A stretch of 64,000 nt of DNA from Pseudomonadota bacterium (GTDB taxonomy: Bacteria > Pseudomonadota > Gammaproteobacteria > Burkholderiales > Burkholderiaceae_B), in NCBI GenBank assembly GCA_023440825.1, contig JAEXRL010000009.1, positions 248,001 to 312,000 of the forward strand, given 5' to 3'. Of this stretch, positions 16,537 through 26,548 are shown one piece after another. The position numbers and the translations under genes are program-made. The notes under the pieces are model-generated. The model searched no databases and was not told where the DNA came from. It saw nothing but the letters and a program-made list of their open reading frames with translations. The first letter of the stretch is position 1, and every line of letters starts with the position of its first letter.

Positions 16537-18309
16537 ATGTTGAAACGGGGTGTATTTCTGCTAGCGAGTTTAACCAGCGCCAGTCTGGTGTATGCGAGCG
16601 GGCCCGAGGTGGTTATTGATCCGGGTGGTGTATCGCCAGCGGCCTTGACGCATATTCGTCAGGCCGTGCAAGCCATTACCCGTTTGGCAGACGATCAAGA
16701 TCTTAGCGAGGTCTCACGTTTGCGGCGACGCGCTTATGATGCGACCGTTTCAACCTTAGAAACTCAGGGTTACTTTGATTCTGTGGTCACCCTAGAGGTC
16801 GGTGAGGACATCGGGGGTGAAACCTGGGACATTATTATTGAACCCGGTGAGCTCACCACTGTGCGTAATGTGGACTTACGTTTTAATGGGCAAATTACCC
16901 GACCTGAGTTCAGCGTACGCCTTGAAGGATTAAAGGCTGATTTCCCTCTGCGTGAGGGCGATCCCTTTTTGAACAAGGAATGGTCTTCGGCCAAGTCAGA
17001 GTTGATTGAAAGTGTGCGTAGTAAGGATTTTTATTACGCTCGCTATCAGCAGACGCGTGCCGTGGTGCATGCAGACGAACTTAAAGCGGACTTGTCTTTA
17101 GACGTGCGCAGCGGGCCGCGTGTACGCATGGGAACGCTGTATACATCGGGTTTAAAGCGTGTTCCTCTGTCGCTCGTGGAGCGTTACGTCAATTATGAAA
17201 AAGGGGCGCCCTATGATCAGGAGCGCCTTGACCAATGGCAGCAGGCTTTGGCAGCCACCACGTTTTTTCGGGGAGCCTTTGTGACCTTGGATGACACCTC
17301 AAACGATCAGCGGGTACGTCCCGACGGCGAGGTGGAAATACCTGTTCTAGTACGCCTGACCGAAGCACCTGCGCGGCAATTTACTGGCTCTTTGGGCGTG
17401 GACAGTGACCATGGCCCCCGTCTGGAGGGGCTGTATAAACAAAACATTGTCATGGGGCAGCCAGTTTGGATTGAGACCGGCATAGGGGTCGATCCAAAGC
17501 GACAAAAAGCATTTTATGATCTGCACTTCCCTCCTACTTCGGGGGCCTACAGGCATAGTGTGGGCTTGCTTTACGAGCATATCGACATAGAAGGACAAGA
17601 CAATACCCGAGCGGCATTGGGCTGGAAGTTGCGTCACCAACGCCGTTCGATGAGCAATCCCAGAGTGGACTATGAAAATGAGTGGGGCGTGTTAGGCGCG
17701 TGGGACAAAACCAAAATCAAAGGTGCAGAAACCTTTGAAATACCCTCTGCCATTGTTAGCTGGGACTGGCTGCGGCGCGACATTAACGATAAGTACGACC
17801 CCCGTGATGGTAATTTGTTGAACCTAGATTTGGCCGCTGGCTTTCCCTTTAACAAAGAAAAACCATTTTATCGTGCGGGTTTGCGGGCGCAACAATGGTG
17901 GCCAATCAGTAAGTGGGATGTTTTTTCTATTCGCGGTGAAATTGGGCGAGTCTGGTCTAAATCTGCACTGATCCCGCCTGACTTTGGTTATCGTACAGGC
18001 GGTTCGCGTTCCATCCGCGGCTATAAGTATCAGAGCATTGGCTTGCGCCGTGGTGAAGCCACTATTGGTGCGCCTTACCTGGCTGTGCTCAGTGCAGAGT
18101 ACACGCATTACTTTACGGAGATGTTTGGGATGCGTGGCTTTGTAGACGTAGGAGACGCGGCCGAGAGTTTCCGTGATATGAAAGCGGCCTGGGGATACGG
18201 GGTAGGGGCTGCCGTGCGTACGCCTGCTGGCCCCTTTAATCTTGATGTGGCCTGGGCGCAGCGTGACCGTAAATTGAGACTGAGCTTTTCTATGGGCATA
18301 GCATTCTGA
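16537..18309 (+). CDS. tamA: Translocation and assembly module subunit TamA (Omp85 family)
   Basis: 590 residues with a signal peptide (1-20, ending VYA). POTRA domains occupy about 30-280 and a 16-strand barrel the rest, with the Omp85 RGYKYQSIG loop-6 motif (the RGY of the family) and a C-terminal aromatic residue. TamA is the outer-membrane partner of TamB and helps place autotransporters and other outer-membrane proteins. It overlaps tamB by one base (TGATG), the classic tamAB order, which separates it from BamA, a longer protein with five POTRA domains. Confidence 0.92.
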   Translation: MLKRGVFLLASLTSASLVYASGPEVVIDPGGVSPAALTHIRQAVQAITRLADDQDLSEVSRLRRRAYDATVSTLETQGYFDSVVTLEVGEDIGGETWDIIIEPGELTTVRNVDLRFNGQITRPEFSVRLEGLKADFPLREGDPFLNKEWSSAKSELIESVRSKDFYYARYQQTRAVVHADELKADLSLDVRSGPRVRMGTLYTSGLKRVPLSLVERYVNYEKGAPYDQERLDQWQQALAATTFFRGAFVTLDDTSNDQRVRPDGEVEIPVLVRLTEAPARQFTGSLGVDSDHGPRLEGLYKQNIVMGQPVWIETGIGVDPKRQKAFYDLHFPPTSGAYRHSVGLLYEHIDIEGQDNTRAALGWKLRHQRRSMSNPRVDYENEWGVLGAWDKTKIKGAETFEIPSAIVSWDWLRRDINDKYDPRDGNLLNLDLAAGFPFNKEKPFYRAGLRAQQWWPISKWDVFSIRGEIGRVWSKSALIPPDFGYRTGGSRSIRGYKYQSIGLRRGEATIGAPYLAVLSAEYTHYFTEMFGMRGFVDVGDAAESFRDMKAAWGYGVGAAVRTPAGPFNLDVAWAQRDRKLRLSFSMGIAF

Positions 18310-21300
18310 TGAGCGTATTGAAGGTCTGGCTACGTCGTTTCTTGTTGTGGGGTATCCCGCTGCTGGTCTTGGCATTGATGCTGTTGTCCGGTTTTATCTA
18401 CTGGGTAGTAGCCAGTCAGCCAGGCAGCCGATGGGCTGTGCAAACGGCAATGCCCTATGTGCAAGGTAGCGCACAGGGTGTGCAAGGTACGATATGGTCT
18501 GGCTTGAGGATTGAGCGTTTGATACTGAATGTGCCGGACACGCATATAGAGGTCTCGGGAGCGCGTTTATTCGTGGAGTGGCGTGAGCTGCTGGATCGGC
18601 GTCTGCATGTTCGTGAGATCTCGGCGCAGCAACTGGATATTGCCCTAAGTACACCTAGCGAGCCCAAGCCGGTTTCGGACACCGAGTTTTCCATGCCTAC
18701 GCTGCCGGTAAGCATTGCAGTTGATAAGGTGGCAGTGGGGCAACTTTTTGTGCAGCAAGATGGGCAGCCTTTGCCTGTAGATATTAGCCGTTTCATGGCG
18801 GCGGTGTCGTTGGGGGAGTTGGGTGGACAGTTGCGTCTGTATAGTTTGGACGCAGCATATGAGAATATCCAGACCTCCTTGGAGGGCGAACTGGATTTGG
18901 CGAGCTTGCATGCACCTTATCCCCTGAGTACACAGTTGCGTCTTCAGGCGCATGCGACGGATTTAGATGCCCCCTTATGCGCTCAGCACTATTTACCTGA
19001 ATTTACTGAGCCTGAAACACAGGCGCGTTCCGACTCGCAGGTTTTGCAAACTTCCGATACAAGCTCGCCAAGCTTGCTGTGCGCGCTACAGGCTACGCTT
19101 AACGTGAGTGGATCGCTGGAGGCGGCGCAGGTGGACTTAACTGGCAAAGGTCAGGGGCTGGATTTGCAAGCCCATGCTTATGTGACTCCTTTTGCCCAAG
19201 CACCCGTGGAACAGGCTAAGGTGGTCTTAAGTTTGCCCGATGACTCAAGCTTTATGGCCGATTTGAACTGGCAGGCGGAAACCAAAGATGGCGTGCTGTA
19301 TGATGCGCTGCAAGCTGAGTTTGAAAGCCACAACCTGGATATTTATAAATTGGCAGGTAAGGCGGCGGGTTTGCCGCAGGCGTTATTAAAAGGGTCCGGT
19401 AAGCTGCAGGCACGACTTATTAATCGTGTGCAAGTGCAGCAGGCCGACCTGAATATGGCGGTGGAGTCGGGAAGCCGCTGGAATCAGCAAGCGCTCGAAG
19501 GCCAGCTTAACTTACACGCACACAGCCAAGCAGAGCCCGGGCAGCCTGATTGGTGGCGCAGTCTGCAGCTAGCAGATAGCTTGATTGATTTACGCTTAGG
19601 TAAAAACCAGATCAAACTGGCTGGCAGCTTGGGACTCGCAGACAGCCGCCTCAGTGTCTTGGCTCAAGTACCGGAATCCAAGGCCTTATGGCCTGGGCTG
19701 GAATTGGGCAAGCTCAATGCAAAGGCTGAAATTAAAGGCACAATTGCACAGCATAGTCTTGAACTTCAGGCCGATTACGACTTGGGGGGCGAGCCTAAAA
19801 AAGAGCAGTTGGGGCACGGTCCAGTACAGGCAAAACTGAATGTGCAGGGCAAATGGGCATTTGCCAGCGCCGAAAAGTCTGGCGGCTGGGATGGCCGTTT
19901 AAATGCCTTGGATGTGCAACATGCGGGCATCGGCGTGCAGCTTCAATCGGCCATGCCCATCTTGTTTTCCTTACCGCGCCTTGATTCCACGTCAAGCACC
20001 GCCAGCGGAAAAGAACAAGATTGGTGGGTGCAAGTTGGGGCTAGTCGTTTAGCGACTCTTATTAATGGCCGCCCATGGGTGCAGTTGGTGCACGATGGAT
20101 CGCGCTATCAGGCAGGGCAGTGGCAGACTCGCGGCGGTATCGATCAAATGGTGCTGTCAGAAGCCCGTTTGAAAACTCTGGAGCAGCGTCTGGGTTTAGC
20201 GCAACAAGCCGCCGAGTCCAGGTCTAAAGGAGGGGTGAAGCTTAGATCGGACTCTGCCCGTGCCCCGGTAGAAATTGCGATGCAGGCACGGTGGGACTTA
20301 GCCTTTGCTGGGGCCCTGAAAGGCATCATTGATATCGAGCGGGTAAGTGGCGATATTATGGTTCCGGCAGATCCTCCCTTTGCTTTGGGTTTGGAGCAGT
20401 TGGCATTGCGTATCCAGGCCAGTCCCACGCAAGGCGGGCGCAGTCGCTTGGAAGCGCACATGGATGTGCGCACCAAACAAATGGGCTATGTGTCTGCCAA
20501 AGCAGAGACGCTCATTCATGCGACCCCGCAGGGTGGCTTGAGCTTGCGCGATCAGGATCCTAAGCGTATTGATATTGATGCGCACATTGATGATTTAAGT
20601 TGGACCAGTCTGTTTCTGGGCGATGCCATGGAGCTGGGTGGCAAGCTGGACGCCAACTTGCGTATTGACGTGGGGGCAAACTGGAAGTGGACCAGCACGG
20701 GTAAAATGAATGGCCGTGATTTACGCTTTACCTTGTTAGACGAGGGGGTGCGTTTACTTAACGGTACATTGCAAGCTAGCTTTGACAATGAAACGTTTCG
20801 CTTGGATAAGCTGTACTTTCCTGCAGCCTTGCGTGTAGAACCCCATGAGTGGCGTACAGCGACCTGGGTGACTGAAAACCCGGATGCCAAAGGCGGTGGC
20901 CTAACAGTCAGTGGTCAATGGAATTTAGCGGATCAGCGGGGCGCGTTTGTAACGGATATCTACCGCTTCCCCATTCTTCAGCGGGCTGATCGTTATGCCA
21001 TGATCTCTGGGCAGCTACAACTGGATATGAATCTGCCGCAGGTGGTAGTGCGCGGTAAGGTGACGGCGGACGCTGGGTGGTTCAATTTGGATATGCTAGG
21101 TGGAATTCCAAGCCTGGATAGCGATGTCATTGTGGTGCGTGGTGCTTACACTGAGTCCGAGGATGAGCAGGCGAGCGGCTTAGATAATTTAAGTATGGAG
21201 ATCGAAGTCGATCTGGGGCCGCGTTTTTATCTGACGGGCTATGGCGTTAACTCCGGGCTGGTGGGGAGTTTGAAAATCTCCATGATAGGGGGGCGCTTGA

Positions 21301-21938
21301 CAGCGATAGGCGTGTTGCGCACCCGTGGTGGCCGGGTCGAATTATACGGTCAGAAACTGCTGCTCAGACGTGGTATGGTCACCTTCCAAGGCGACATTAC
21401 CGCACCCATATTGGATATTGAGGCCTTACGCAGCGGCTTGCCTGTGCAGGCGGGTGTGAAAGTGGTGGGCACCGCGCGTCGTCCGCGTATTGATCTGGTG
21501 TCTTATCCTGATGTGGACGAGTCCGAGAAGCTAAGTTGGCTGATACTGGGGCACGGCTCAGATGACTCAGGGGGAGATCTGGCTTTATTGCTAAGCGTTG
21601 GTACCTCGTTTCTGGGTGATGGCGAACCCTTTTACCGGCGCTTTGGCATTGATGAAGTGTCGATGAGCTCTGGCGATTTGGGTAGCGTGGGTAGTGTGTT
21701 ACCGGTAGAAAATGTAGTGCCTTCCCTAGAGGACGGTGTGAACGATGCGGAGCGGCGTTTTGTGACCATTTCTAAATCGGTGTCGAGTAATATTACGCTC
21801 AGTTTGCAGCAGGCTTTGTCAGATACGGGTACAGTAGGACGTGCCAGTTATCGCTTGGCCCGCGGTTTAACTGCTGACCTGAGTGTGGGCACTGTGAATG
21901 GTCTAGCGCTGATTTACCGGTGGTTCTCCTCTGAGTGA
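18309..21938 (+). CDS. tamB: Translocation and assembly module subunit TamB (DUF490)
   Basis: 1209 residues. A single N-terminal signal-anchor helix (about 8-35) is followed by a long periplasmic beta-taco/AsmA-like stretch and the C-terminal DUF490 domain (about 850-1209) containing the GGRVELYGQKLLLRRGMVTF segment. TamB spans the periplasm from the inner membrane to TamA and is also implicated in phospholipid transport. The start overlaps the tamA stop codon. E. coli TamB is of similar length (about 1260). Confidence 0.93.
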   Translation: MSVLKVWLRRFLLWGIPLLVLALMLLSGFIYWVVASQPGSRWAVQTAMPYVQGSAQGVQGTIWSGLRIERLILNVPDTHIEVSGARLFVEWRELLDRRLHVREISAQQLDIALSTPSEPKPVSDTEFSMPTLPVSIAVDKVAVGQLFVQQDGQPLPVDISRFMAAVSLGELGGQLRLYSLDAAYENIQTSLEGELDLASLHAPYPLSTQLRLQAHATDLDAPLCAQHYLPEFTEPETQARSDSQVLQTSDTSSPSLLCALQATLNVSGSLEAAQVDLTGKGQGLDLQAHAYVTPFAQAPVEQAKVVLSLPDDSSFMADLNWQAETKDGVLYDALQAEFESHNLDIYKLAGKAAGLPQALLKGSGKLQARLINRVQVQQADLNMAVESGSRWNQQALEGQLNLHAHSQAEPGQPDWWRSLQLADSLIDLRLGKNQIKLAGSLGLADSRLSVLAQVPESKALWPGLELGKLNAKAEIKGTIAQHSLELQADYDLGGEPKKEQLGHGPVQAKLNVQGKWAFASAEKSGGWDGRLNALDVQHAGIGVQLQSAMPILFSLPRLDSTSSTASGKEQDWWVQVGASRLATLINGRPWVQLVHDGSRYQAGQWQTRGGIDQMVLSEARLKTLEQRLGLAQQAAESRSKGGVKLRSDSARAPVEIAMQARWDLAFAGALKGIIDIERVSGDIMVPADPPFALGLEQLALRIQASPTQGGRSRLEAHMDVRTKQMGYVSAKAETLIHATPQGGLSLRDQDPKRIDIDAHIDDLSWTSLFLGDAMELGGKLDANLRIDVGANWKWTSTGKMNGRDLRFTLLDEGVRLLNGTLQASFDNETFRLDKLYFPAALRVEPHEWRTATWVTENPDAKGGGLTVSGQWNLADQRGAFVTDIYRFPILQRADRYAMISGQLQLDMNLPQVVVRGKVTADAGWFNLDMLGGIPSLDSDVIVVRGAYTESEDEQASGLDNLSMEIEVDLGPRFYLTGYGVNSGLVGSLKISMIGGRLTAIGVLRTRGGRVELYGQKLLLRRGMVTFQGDITAPILDIEALRSGLPVQAGVKVVGTARRPRIDLVSYPDVDESEKLSWLILGHGSDDSGGDLALLLSVGTSFLGDGEPFYRRFGIDEVSMSSGDLGSVGSVLPVENVVPSLEDGVNDAERRFVTISKSVSSNITLSLQQALSDTGTVGRASYRLARGLTADLSVGTVNGLALIYRWFSSE

Positions 21939-22027
21939 ACGGGGTAATGTCGTATTTGTGCCCTGTTCACCCCCTTATATTTTGTGTAAACGATAAAATA
22001 CGCGCTTATTGAATAAAGGCGATTGCT

Positions 22028-22591
22028 ATGAGTATCAAAAGTGACCTGTGGATTAGGCGCGCTGCCGCCGATGGCATGATCGAGCCCTTCGAGCCTGGCC
22101 AGGTTCGTACCATGAATGGCGAACGTATCGTTAGTTACGGCACCAGCAGCTATGGTTACGATGTGCGTTGTGCCAACGAATTTAAAATCTTCACCAATAT
22201 CAACTCCACCATTGTTGACCCTAAGAAATTTGATGAAAAATCATTTGTGGATTTTGTAGGTGATGTCTGCATTATTCCTCCAAACTCGTTTGCCTTGGCG
22301 CGCACTGTAGAGTATTTCCGTATTCCTCGCAGTGTCTTGACCATGTGTGTGGGCAAAAGCACATACGCCCGTTGTGGCATTATCGTGAATGTGACGCCGC
22401 TAGAGCCCGAGTGGGAAGGGCACGTAACGCTGGAGTTTTCTAACACCACTCCTTTACCTGCGAAAATTTATGCAGGCGAGGGGTGTGCGCAGATGCTTTT
22501 CTTTGAAAGCGATGAAGTGTGCGAAGTCTCGTATCGAGATCGTGGTGGTAAGTACCAAGGGCAGCAAGGTGTAACACTACCTCGTACCTAG
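22028..22591 (+). CDS. dcd: dCTP deaminase
   Basis: 187 residues. The trimeric dUTPase/Dcd fold signature GKSTYARCGIIVNVTPLEPE includes the substrate-contacting serine and arginine and the catalytic glutamate. It converts dCTP to dUTP, the main source of dUMP for thymidylate synthase in Gram-negative bacteria; thyA is in this window at 27032. It is 90 bp after tamB and 10 bp before the decarboxylase gene. Confidence 0.97.
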   Translation: MSIKSDLWIRRAAADGMIEPFEPGQVRTMNGERIVSYGTSSYGYDVRCANEFKIFTNINSTIVDPKKFDEKSFVDFVGDVCIIPPNSFALARTVEYFRIPRSVLTMCVGKSTYARCGIIVNVTPLEPEWEGHVTLEFSNTTPLPAKIYAGEGCAQMLFFESDEVCEVSYRDRGGKYQGQQGVTLPRT

Positions 22592-22601
22592 GAGTACAGG
22601 A

Positions 22602-24887
22602 ATGAAATTTCGATTTCCTATTGTCATAATCGATGAGGATTATCGCTCCGACAATGCGTCCGGTCTGGGTATTCGAGCGCTAGCCACGGCTATCGAGGCC
22701 GAGGGTGTGGAGGTAATCGGCGTGACCAGCTACGGTGATCTGAGCTCTTTCGCTCAGCAACAAAGTCGTGCCAGTGCGTTTATTTTGTCGATAGATGACG
22801 AGGAATTCGATACGGACTCGCCTTCGGGGGCGACGCACGCAATTGAAAACTTACGTGCTTTTATTGGTGAATTACGGTTTCGCAACGACGAAATACCGAT
22901 TTATCTGTATGGGGAAACACGTACCTCTCAGCACATTCCTAACGATATTTTGCGTGAGTTGCATGGCTTTATCCACATGTTTGAGGATACGCCCGAGTTT
23001 GTCGCTCGTCATATTATTCGTGAAGCGCGCTCTTACCTGAATAGCTTGGCACCGCCTTTTTTTAGGGCCTTGGTTGATTACGCCATGGATGGCTCTTATT
23101 CCTGGCACTGTCCAGGACATTCAGGTGGAGTGGCGTTTCTAAAAAGCCCGGTAGGGCAAATGTTTCACCAATTTTTTGGTGAAAACATGTTGCGTGCAGA
23201 TGTGTGCAATGCGGTCGACGAATTAGGGCAGTTACTTGATCACACCGGACCGGTGGCAGAGTCTGAGTTGAATGCCGCCCGTATTTTTCATGCTGATCAT
23301 TGTTTCTTTGTGACCAATGGCACCTCCACATCCAATAAAATTGTTTGGCATGCCAATGTAGGCAATAACGATGTGGTGGTGGTGGACAGGAACTGTCACA
23401 AATCGATCTTACATGCCATTACCATGACGGGCGCGATTCCCGTGTTCTTACGTCCTACGCGTAATCATTTGGGCATTATTGGCCCTATCCCGCGTAGTGA
23501 GTTCGATCCGGAAAACATACGGCAAAAAATTGCTGCGAACCCTTTTGCGAGCCAAGTACGTAATCCGCGTCCACGAATTTTGACGCTCACGCAAAGCACC
23601 TATGACGGCGTCATTTATAACGTTGAAATGATTAAAGAGTCATTAGACGCCGAGATTGATACCTTGCACTTCGATGAAGCTTGGCTGCCGCACGCCGCTT
23701 TTCATGACTTTTATCATGATATGCATGCGATCGGGGCTGATCGTCCGCGCAGCAAGAGTACGATGGTATTTGCCACCCATTCCACACACAAAATGCTGGC
23801 CGGTTTGTCGCAGGCATCGCAAATCACGGTACAAGATGCCCAGACTCGTCAGCTAGATCGTAACGTATTTAACGAGGCGTATCTTATGCATACGTCGACC
23901 TCGCCACAATACGCCATTATTGCTTCTTGCGATGTGGCCGCTGCCATGATGGAACCACCGGGTGGCACTGCTTTAGTGGAAGAAAGCATACGCGAGGCCA
24001 TGGATTTTCGGCGTGCGATGCGTAAGGTGGCTGTAGAGTATGGTGACGATGATTGGTGGTTCCGTGTCTGGGGGCCGGACACCTTGCCGGAAGAAGGCAT
24101 AGGCAGCCGTGAAAACTGGATTTTAGAGTCTGGTGCTGAATGGCATGGTTTTGGCAGGTTGCCCAGTGGGTTTAATATGCTTGACCCAGTTAAGGCAACG
24201 GTGATCACGCCAGGCTTGGATATTTCAGGGACTTTCGCCGAGCAGGGGATTCCTGCTGCCTTAGTGTCCAAGTATTTGGCTGAGCATGGCGTTGTGGTTG
24301 AAAAAACGGGGCTGTATTCCTTTTTTATTCTGTTTACCATTGGTATAACCAAAGGACGCTGGAACACCTTACTCACCGCCTTGCAGCAGTTCAAGGACGA
24401 TTACGATCGTAATCAGCCTATGTGGCGGATATTGCCTGATTTTTGTAAAAAGCACCCCCCGTACGATAAGCTGGGTTTGCGTGATCTTTGTCAGCAGATT
24501 CATCAGGCCTACCGGAAATATGATTTGGCTCGCCTGACTACCGAGGTTTACCTTAGCGATATGGTGCCCGCGATGAAACCGGCTGATGCCTATGCAAAAA
24601 TGGCGCATCGCGAAATCGAGCGTGTCGGTATTGATGAACTGGAAGGGCGCGTGACCGGTGTACTGCTTACCCCCTATCCTCCAGGAATTCCTTTGCTGAT
24701 TCCTGGCGAACGGTTTAATTCTAGAATTGTCGAGTACTTACAGTTTGCGCGGGAGTTTAATGCTCGCTTCCCAGGCTTTGAAACGTATGTGCATGGTCTG
24801 GCGCAGGATATAGGTCCTGATGGCTTGCCTCGCTATTATGTGGATTGTATTCGCGAAGAGCACGTAGAGCAGGATCAAATAAAGTAA
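22602..24887 (+). CDS. PLP-dependent Orn/Lys/Arg decarboxylase
   Basis: 761 residues. An N-terminal wing domain (about 1-135) is followed by the fold-type I PLP core, with the Schiff-base lysine K397 in ATHSTHKMLAG and FDEAW (357-361), and a C-terminal domain. This is the bacterial inducible-type architecture shared by ornithine (SpeC), lysine (CadA) and arginine (AdiA) decarboxylases. Substrate choice cannot be fixed by eye; GSYSWHCPGHSGG and overall length are shared by all. It makes a polyamine or its precursor in the cytoplasm. The dcd-decarboxylase pairing suggests a housekeeping biosynthetic role rather than an acid-stress operon, since no antiporter is adjacent. Confidence 0.9.
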   Translation: MKFRFPIVIIDEDYRSDNASGLGIRALATAIEAEGVEVIGVTSYGDLSSFAQQQSRASAFILSIDDEEFDTDSPSGATHAIENLRAFIGELRFRNDEIPIYLYGETRTSQHIPNDILRELHGFIHMFEDTPEFVARHIIREARSYLNSLAPPFFRALVDYAMDGSYSWHCPGHSGGVAFLKSPVGQMFHQFFGENMLRADVCNAVDELGQLLDHTGPVAESELNAARIFHADHCFFVTNGTSTSNKIVWHANVGNNDVVVVDRNCHKSILHAITMTGAIPVFLRPTRNHLGIIGPIPRSEFDPENIRQKIAANPFASQVRNPRPRILTLTQSTYDGVIYNVEMIKESLDAEIDTLHFDEAWLPHAAFHDFYHDMHAIGADRPRSKSTMVFATHSTHKMLAGLSQASQITVQDAQTRQLDRNVFNEAYLMHTSTSPQYAIIASCDVAAAMMEPPGGTALVEESIREAMDFRRAMRKVAVEYGDDDWWFRVWGPDTLPEEGIGSRENWILESGAEWHGFGRLPSGFNMLDPVKATVITPGLDISGTFAEQGIPAALVSKYLAEHGVVVEKTGLYSFFILFTIGITKGRWNTLLTALQQFKDDYDRNQPMWRILPDFCKKHPPYDKLGLRDLCQQIHQAYRKYDLARLTTEVYLSDMVPAMKPADAYAKMAHREIERVGIDELEGRVTGVLLTPYPPGIPLLIPGERFNSRIVEYLQFAREFNARFPGFETYVHGLAQDIGPDGLPRYYVDCIREEHVEQDQIK

Positions 24888-26104
24888 TGCCAAGTTTTGA
24901 TGTGGCCGTAATTGGCGCAGGGGCTGCTGGTATGCTGGCAGCCGGTATTGCAGGGCAACGAGGTTTGCGGGTTGTGTTAATTGACCACGCCAGTAAACTG
25001 GGTGAGAAAATACGCATTTCAGGAGGAGGGCGGTGTAACTTCACCAATATACACACCTCGCCTGCCAACTTTATTTCTCAAAATCCGCACTTTTGTCGTT
25101 CGGCGCTGAGTGCCTATACGCCCAATGATTTCTTGGACCTAGTGCGAGCCTATCGTATTGCTTATCACGAAAAGCATAAAGGTCAGTTATTTTGTGATGA
25201 CTCCAGTGAGTCCATTATTCAGCTATTGCGGCAGGAATGCAGCAAAGGGCAGGTGGCGTGGCGCATGCCCTGTAGCGTTGATGCAATACAAAAGACAGAA
25301 GCTGGTTTTACCTTGCTGACCAGTCAGGGCAGCATACAGACTCGAGATTTGGTCATGGCCACTGGTGGGATGGCTATTCCTCAGTTGGGGGCCACAGACT
25401 TTTCCTTGCGGATTGCACGGCAATTTGGCCTGAAGATCATCGAGCCTAGGCCTGCCTTAGTGCCACTGACATTTGATGCGCAGCAGTGGCAGGCCTTTTC
25501 GGCACTAAGTGGCTTGGCACTCGAGGTTGAAGTCAGTACAGGGCAAGGCAAGAAAGGAACACAGACCTTTCTGGAGGATTTGCTTTTTACGCATCGCGGA
25601 CTGTCTGGGCCGGGTATTTTGCAAATTTCCAGTTATTGGGAGCCGGGCACACCCATACGTATTAATTTGGCGCCTGGGCAAGATTTGGCTGAACAGTTGC
25701 TGGCGCTAAAGCCAGGTAATAAGCAGTATTTGTTGAATGTGCTGACTGGCTTGTGGCCGCGTCGTTTGGCCGAACAGTGGTTGCATCACTCAGAGCTGTT
25801 GCCCACTGAGATTGCGCAGCAGCGTCTGGCTGATTTACCAGATAAGCAAGTGCGACAGCTCGGTACGGTCATTCACGACTGGGCCTTGTCACCAAGTGGT
25901 ACCGCTGGCTATAAAAAAGCGGAGGTGATGCGAGGTGGTGTGGATACGCGTGAACTAAACCAGAAAAGTATGGAATCCAGAAAGGTGCCTGGGTTGTACT
26001 TTATTGGTGAGGCCGTCGATGTTACAGGCTGGCTGGGGGGCTATAACTTCCAGTGGGCGTGGGCATCCGCCTTTGCTTGTGCGCGAGCCTTGCAGGCTGC
26101 CTGA
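24887..26104 (+). CDS. HI0933-family FAD-dependent oxidoreductase (NAD(P)/FAD)
   Basis: 405 residues from the ATG at 24887, which overlaps the preceding stop (TAATG). The FAD-binding GAGAAGMLAA is at about 10-19, followed by ISGGGRCNFTN, the family hallmark. The C-terminal FIGEAVDVTGWLGGYNFQWA closes the FAD site. YhiN/HI0933 proteins are widespread flavoproteins with no firmly known reaction. Translational coupling to the decarboxylase gene is likely. Confidence 0.9.
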   Translation: MPSFDVAVIGAGAAGMLAAGIAGQRGLRVVLIDHASKLGEKIRISGGGRCNFTNIHTSPANFISQNPHFCRSALSAYTPNDFLDLVRAYRIAYHEKHKGQLFCDDSSESIIQLLRQECSKGQVAWRMPCSVDAIQKTEAGFTLLTSQGSIQTRDLVMATGGMAIPQLGATDFSLRIARQFGLKIIEPRPALVPLTFDAQQWQAFSALSGLALEVEVSTGQGKKGTQTFLEDLLFTHRGLSGPGILQISSYWEPGTPIRINLAPGQDLAEQLLALKPGNKQYLLNVLTGLWPRRLAEQWLHHSELLPTEIAQQRLADLPDKQVRQLGTVIHDWALSPSGTAGYKKAEVMRGGVDTRELNQKSMESRKVPGLYFIGEAVDVTGWLGGYNFQWAWASAFACARALQAA

Positions 26105-26131
26105 TTTTATTTTTATTTTTGTGGGGGACGT

Positions 26132-26506
26132 ATGCAACTACCTGAAGACCGTAAATATCTGGCCACCCATGAGTGGGTCAAGCAAGAGGGTGAGCTGATA
26201 GTGGTCGGCATTACCGACTTTGCCCAGGAGCAGTTAGGCGACTTGGTGTACGTAGGCGAGTTCACGCCAGGTACTCGCTTGGCTGCGGGTGATACAGCAG
26301 GTGTGGTGGAGTCGGTGAAGGCCGCATCGGACATCTATGCGCCGATGTCAGGTGAATTGCTGGAATTTAACCAGCAATTACAAGACGCGCCAGACTTATT
26401 GAATGAATCGCCTTATGACACCTGGATTTTCAAGCTAAAACCAGATAATGCGACAGATTTTGATGCCTTGCTCGATGCCAGTGCTTACCAGGCTCAGTTG
26501 GATTAG
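26132..26506 (+). CDS. gcvH: Glycine cleavage system H protein
   Basis: 124 residues. The lipoyl attachment lysine is K63 in VVESVKAASDIYAP, and the flanking sheets and C-terminal helix match GcvH. It shuttles the aminomethyl group among GcvP, GcvT and Lpd, and can act as a lipoyl donor. gcvT and gcvP are not in the window, so this is either an orphan copy or the rest lies elsewhere. GTGGGGGA is the ribosome site. A bidirectional terminator follows. Confidence 0.95.
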   Translation: MQLPEDRKYLATHEWVKQEGELIVVGITDFAQEQLGDLVYVGEFTPGTRLAAGDTAGVVESVKAASDIYAPMSGELLEFNQQLQDAPDLLNESPYDTWIFKLKPDNATDFDALLDASAYQAQLD

Positions 26507-26520
26507 AGCTTATAAAAAAT

Positions 26521-26548
26521 AGGGCAGTGATGATCTGCCCTGTTTTTT
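26521..26548. terminator. Bidirectional terminator between gcvH and folA
   Basis: AGGGCAG/CTGCCCT with a 7-nt loop is flanked by T runs on both strands (six T on plus; ATTTTTT on minus). It serves convergent gcvH and folA. Confidence 0.88.

Noticed and set aside
17824..18375. 183-codon minus-strand frame across the tamA/tamB junction
   Set aside because: It is antisense to two strong genes with complete families; its product has no domain-like pattern.
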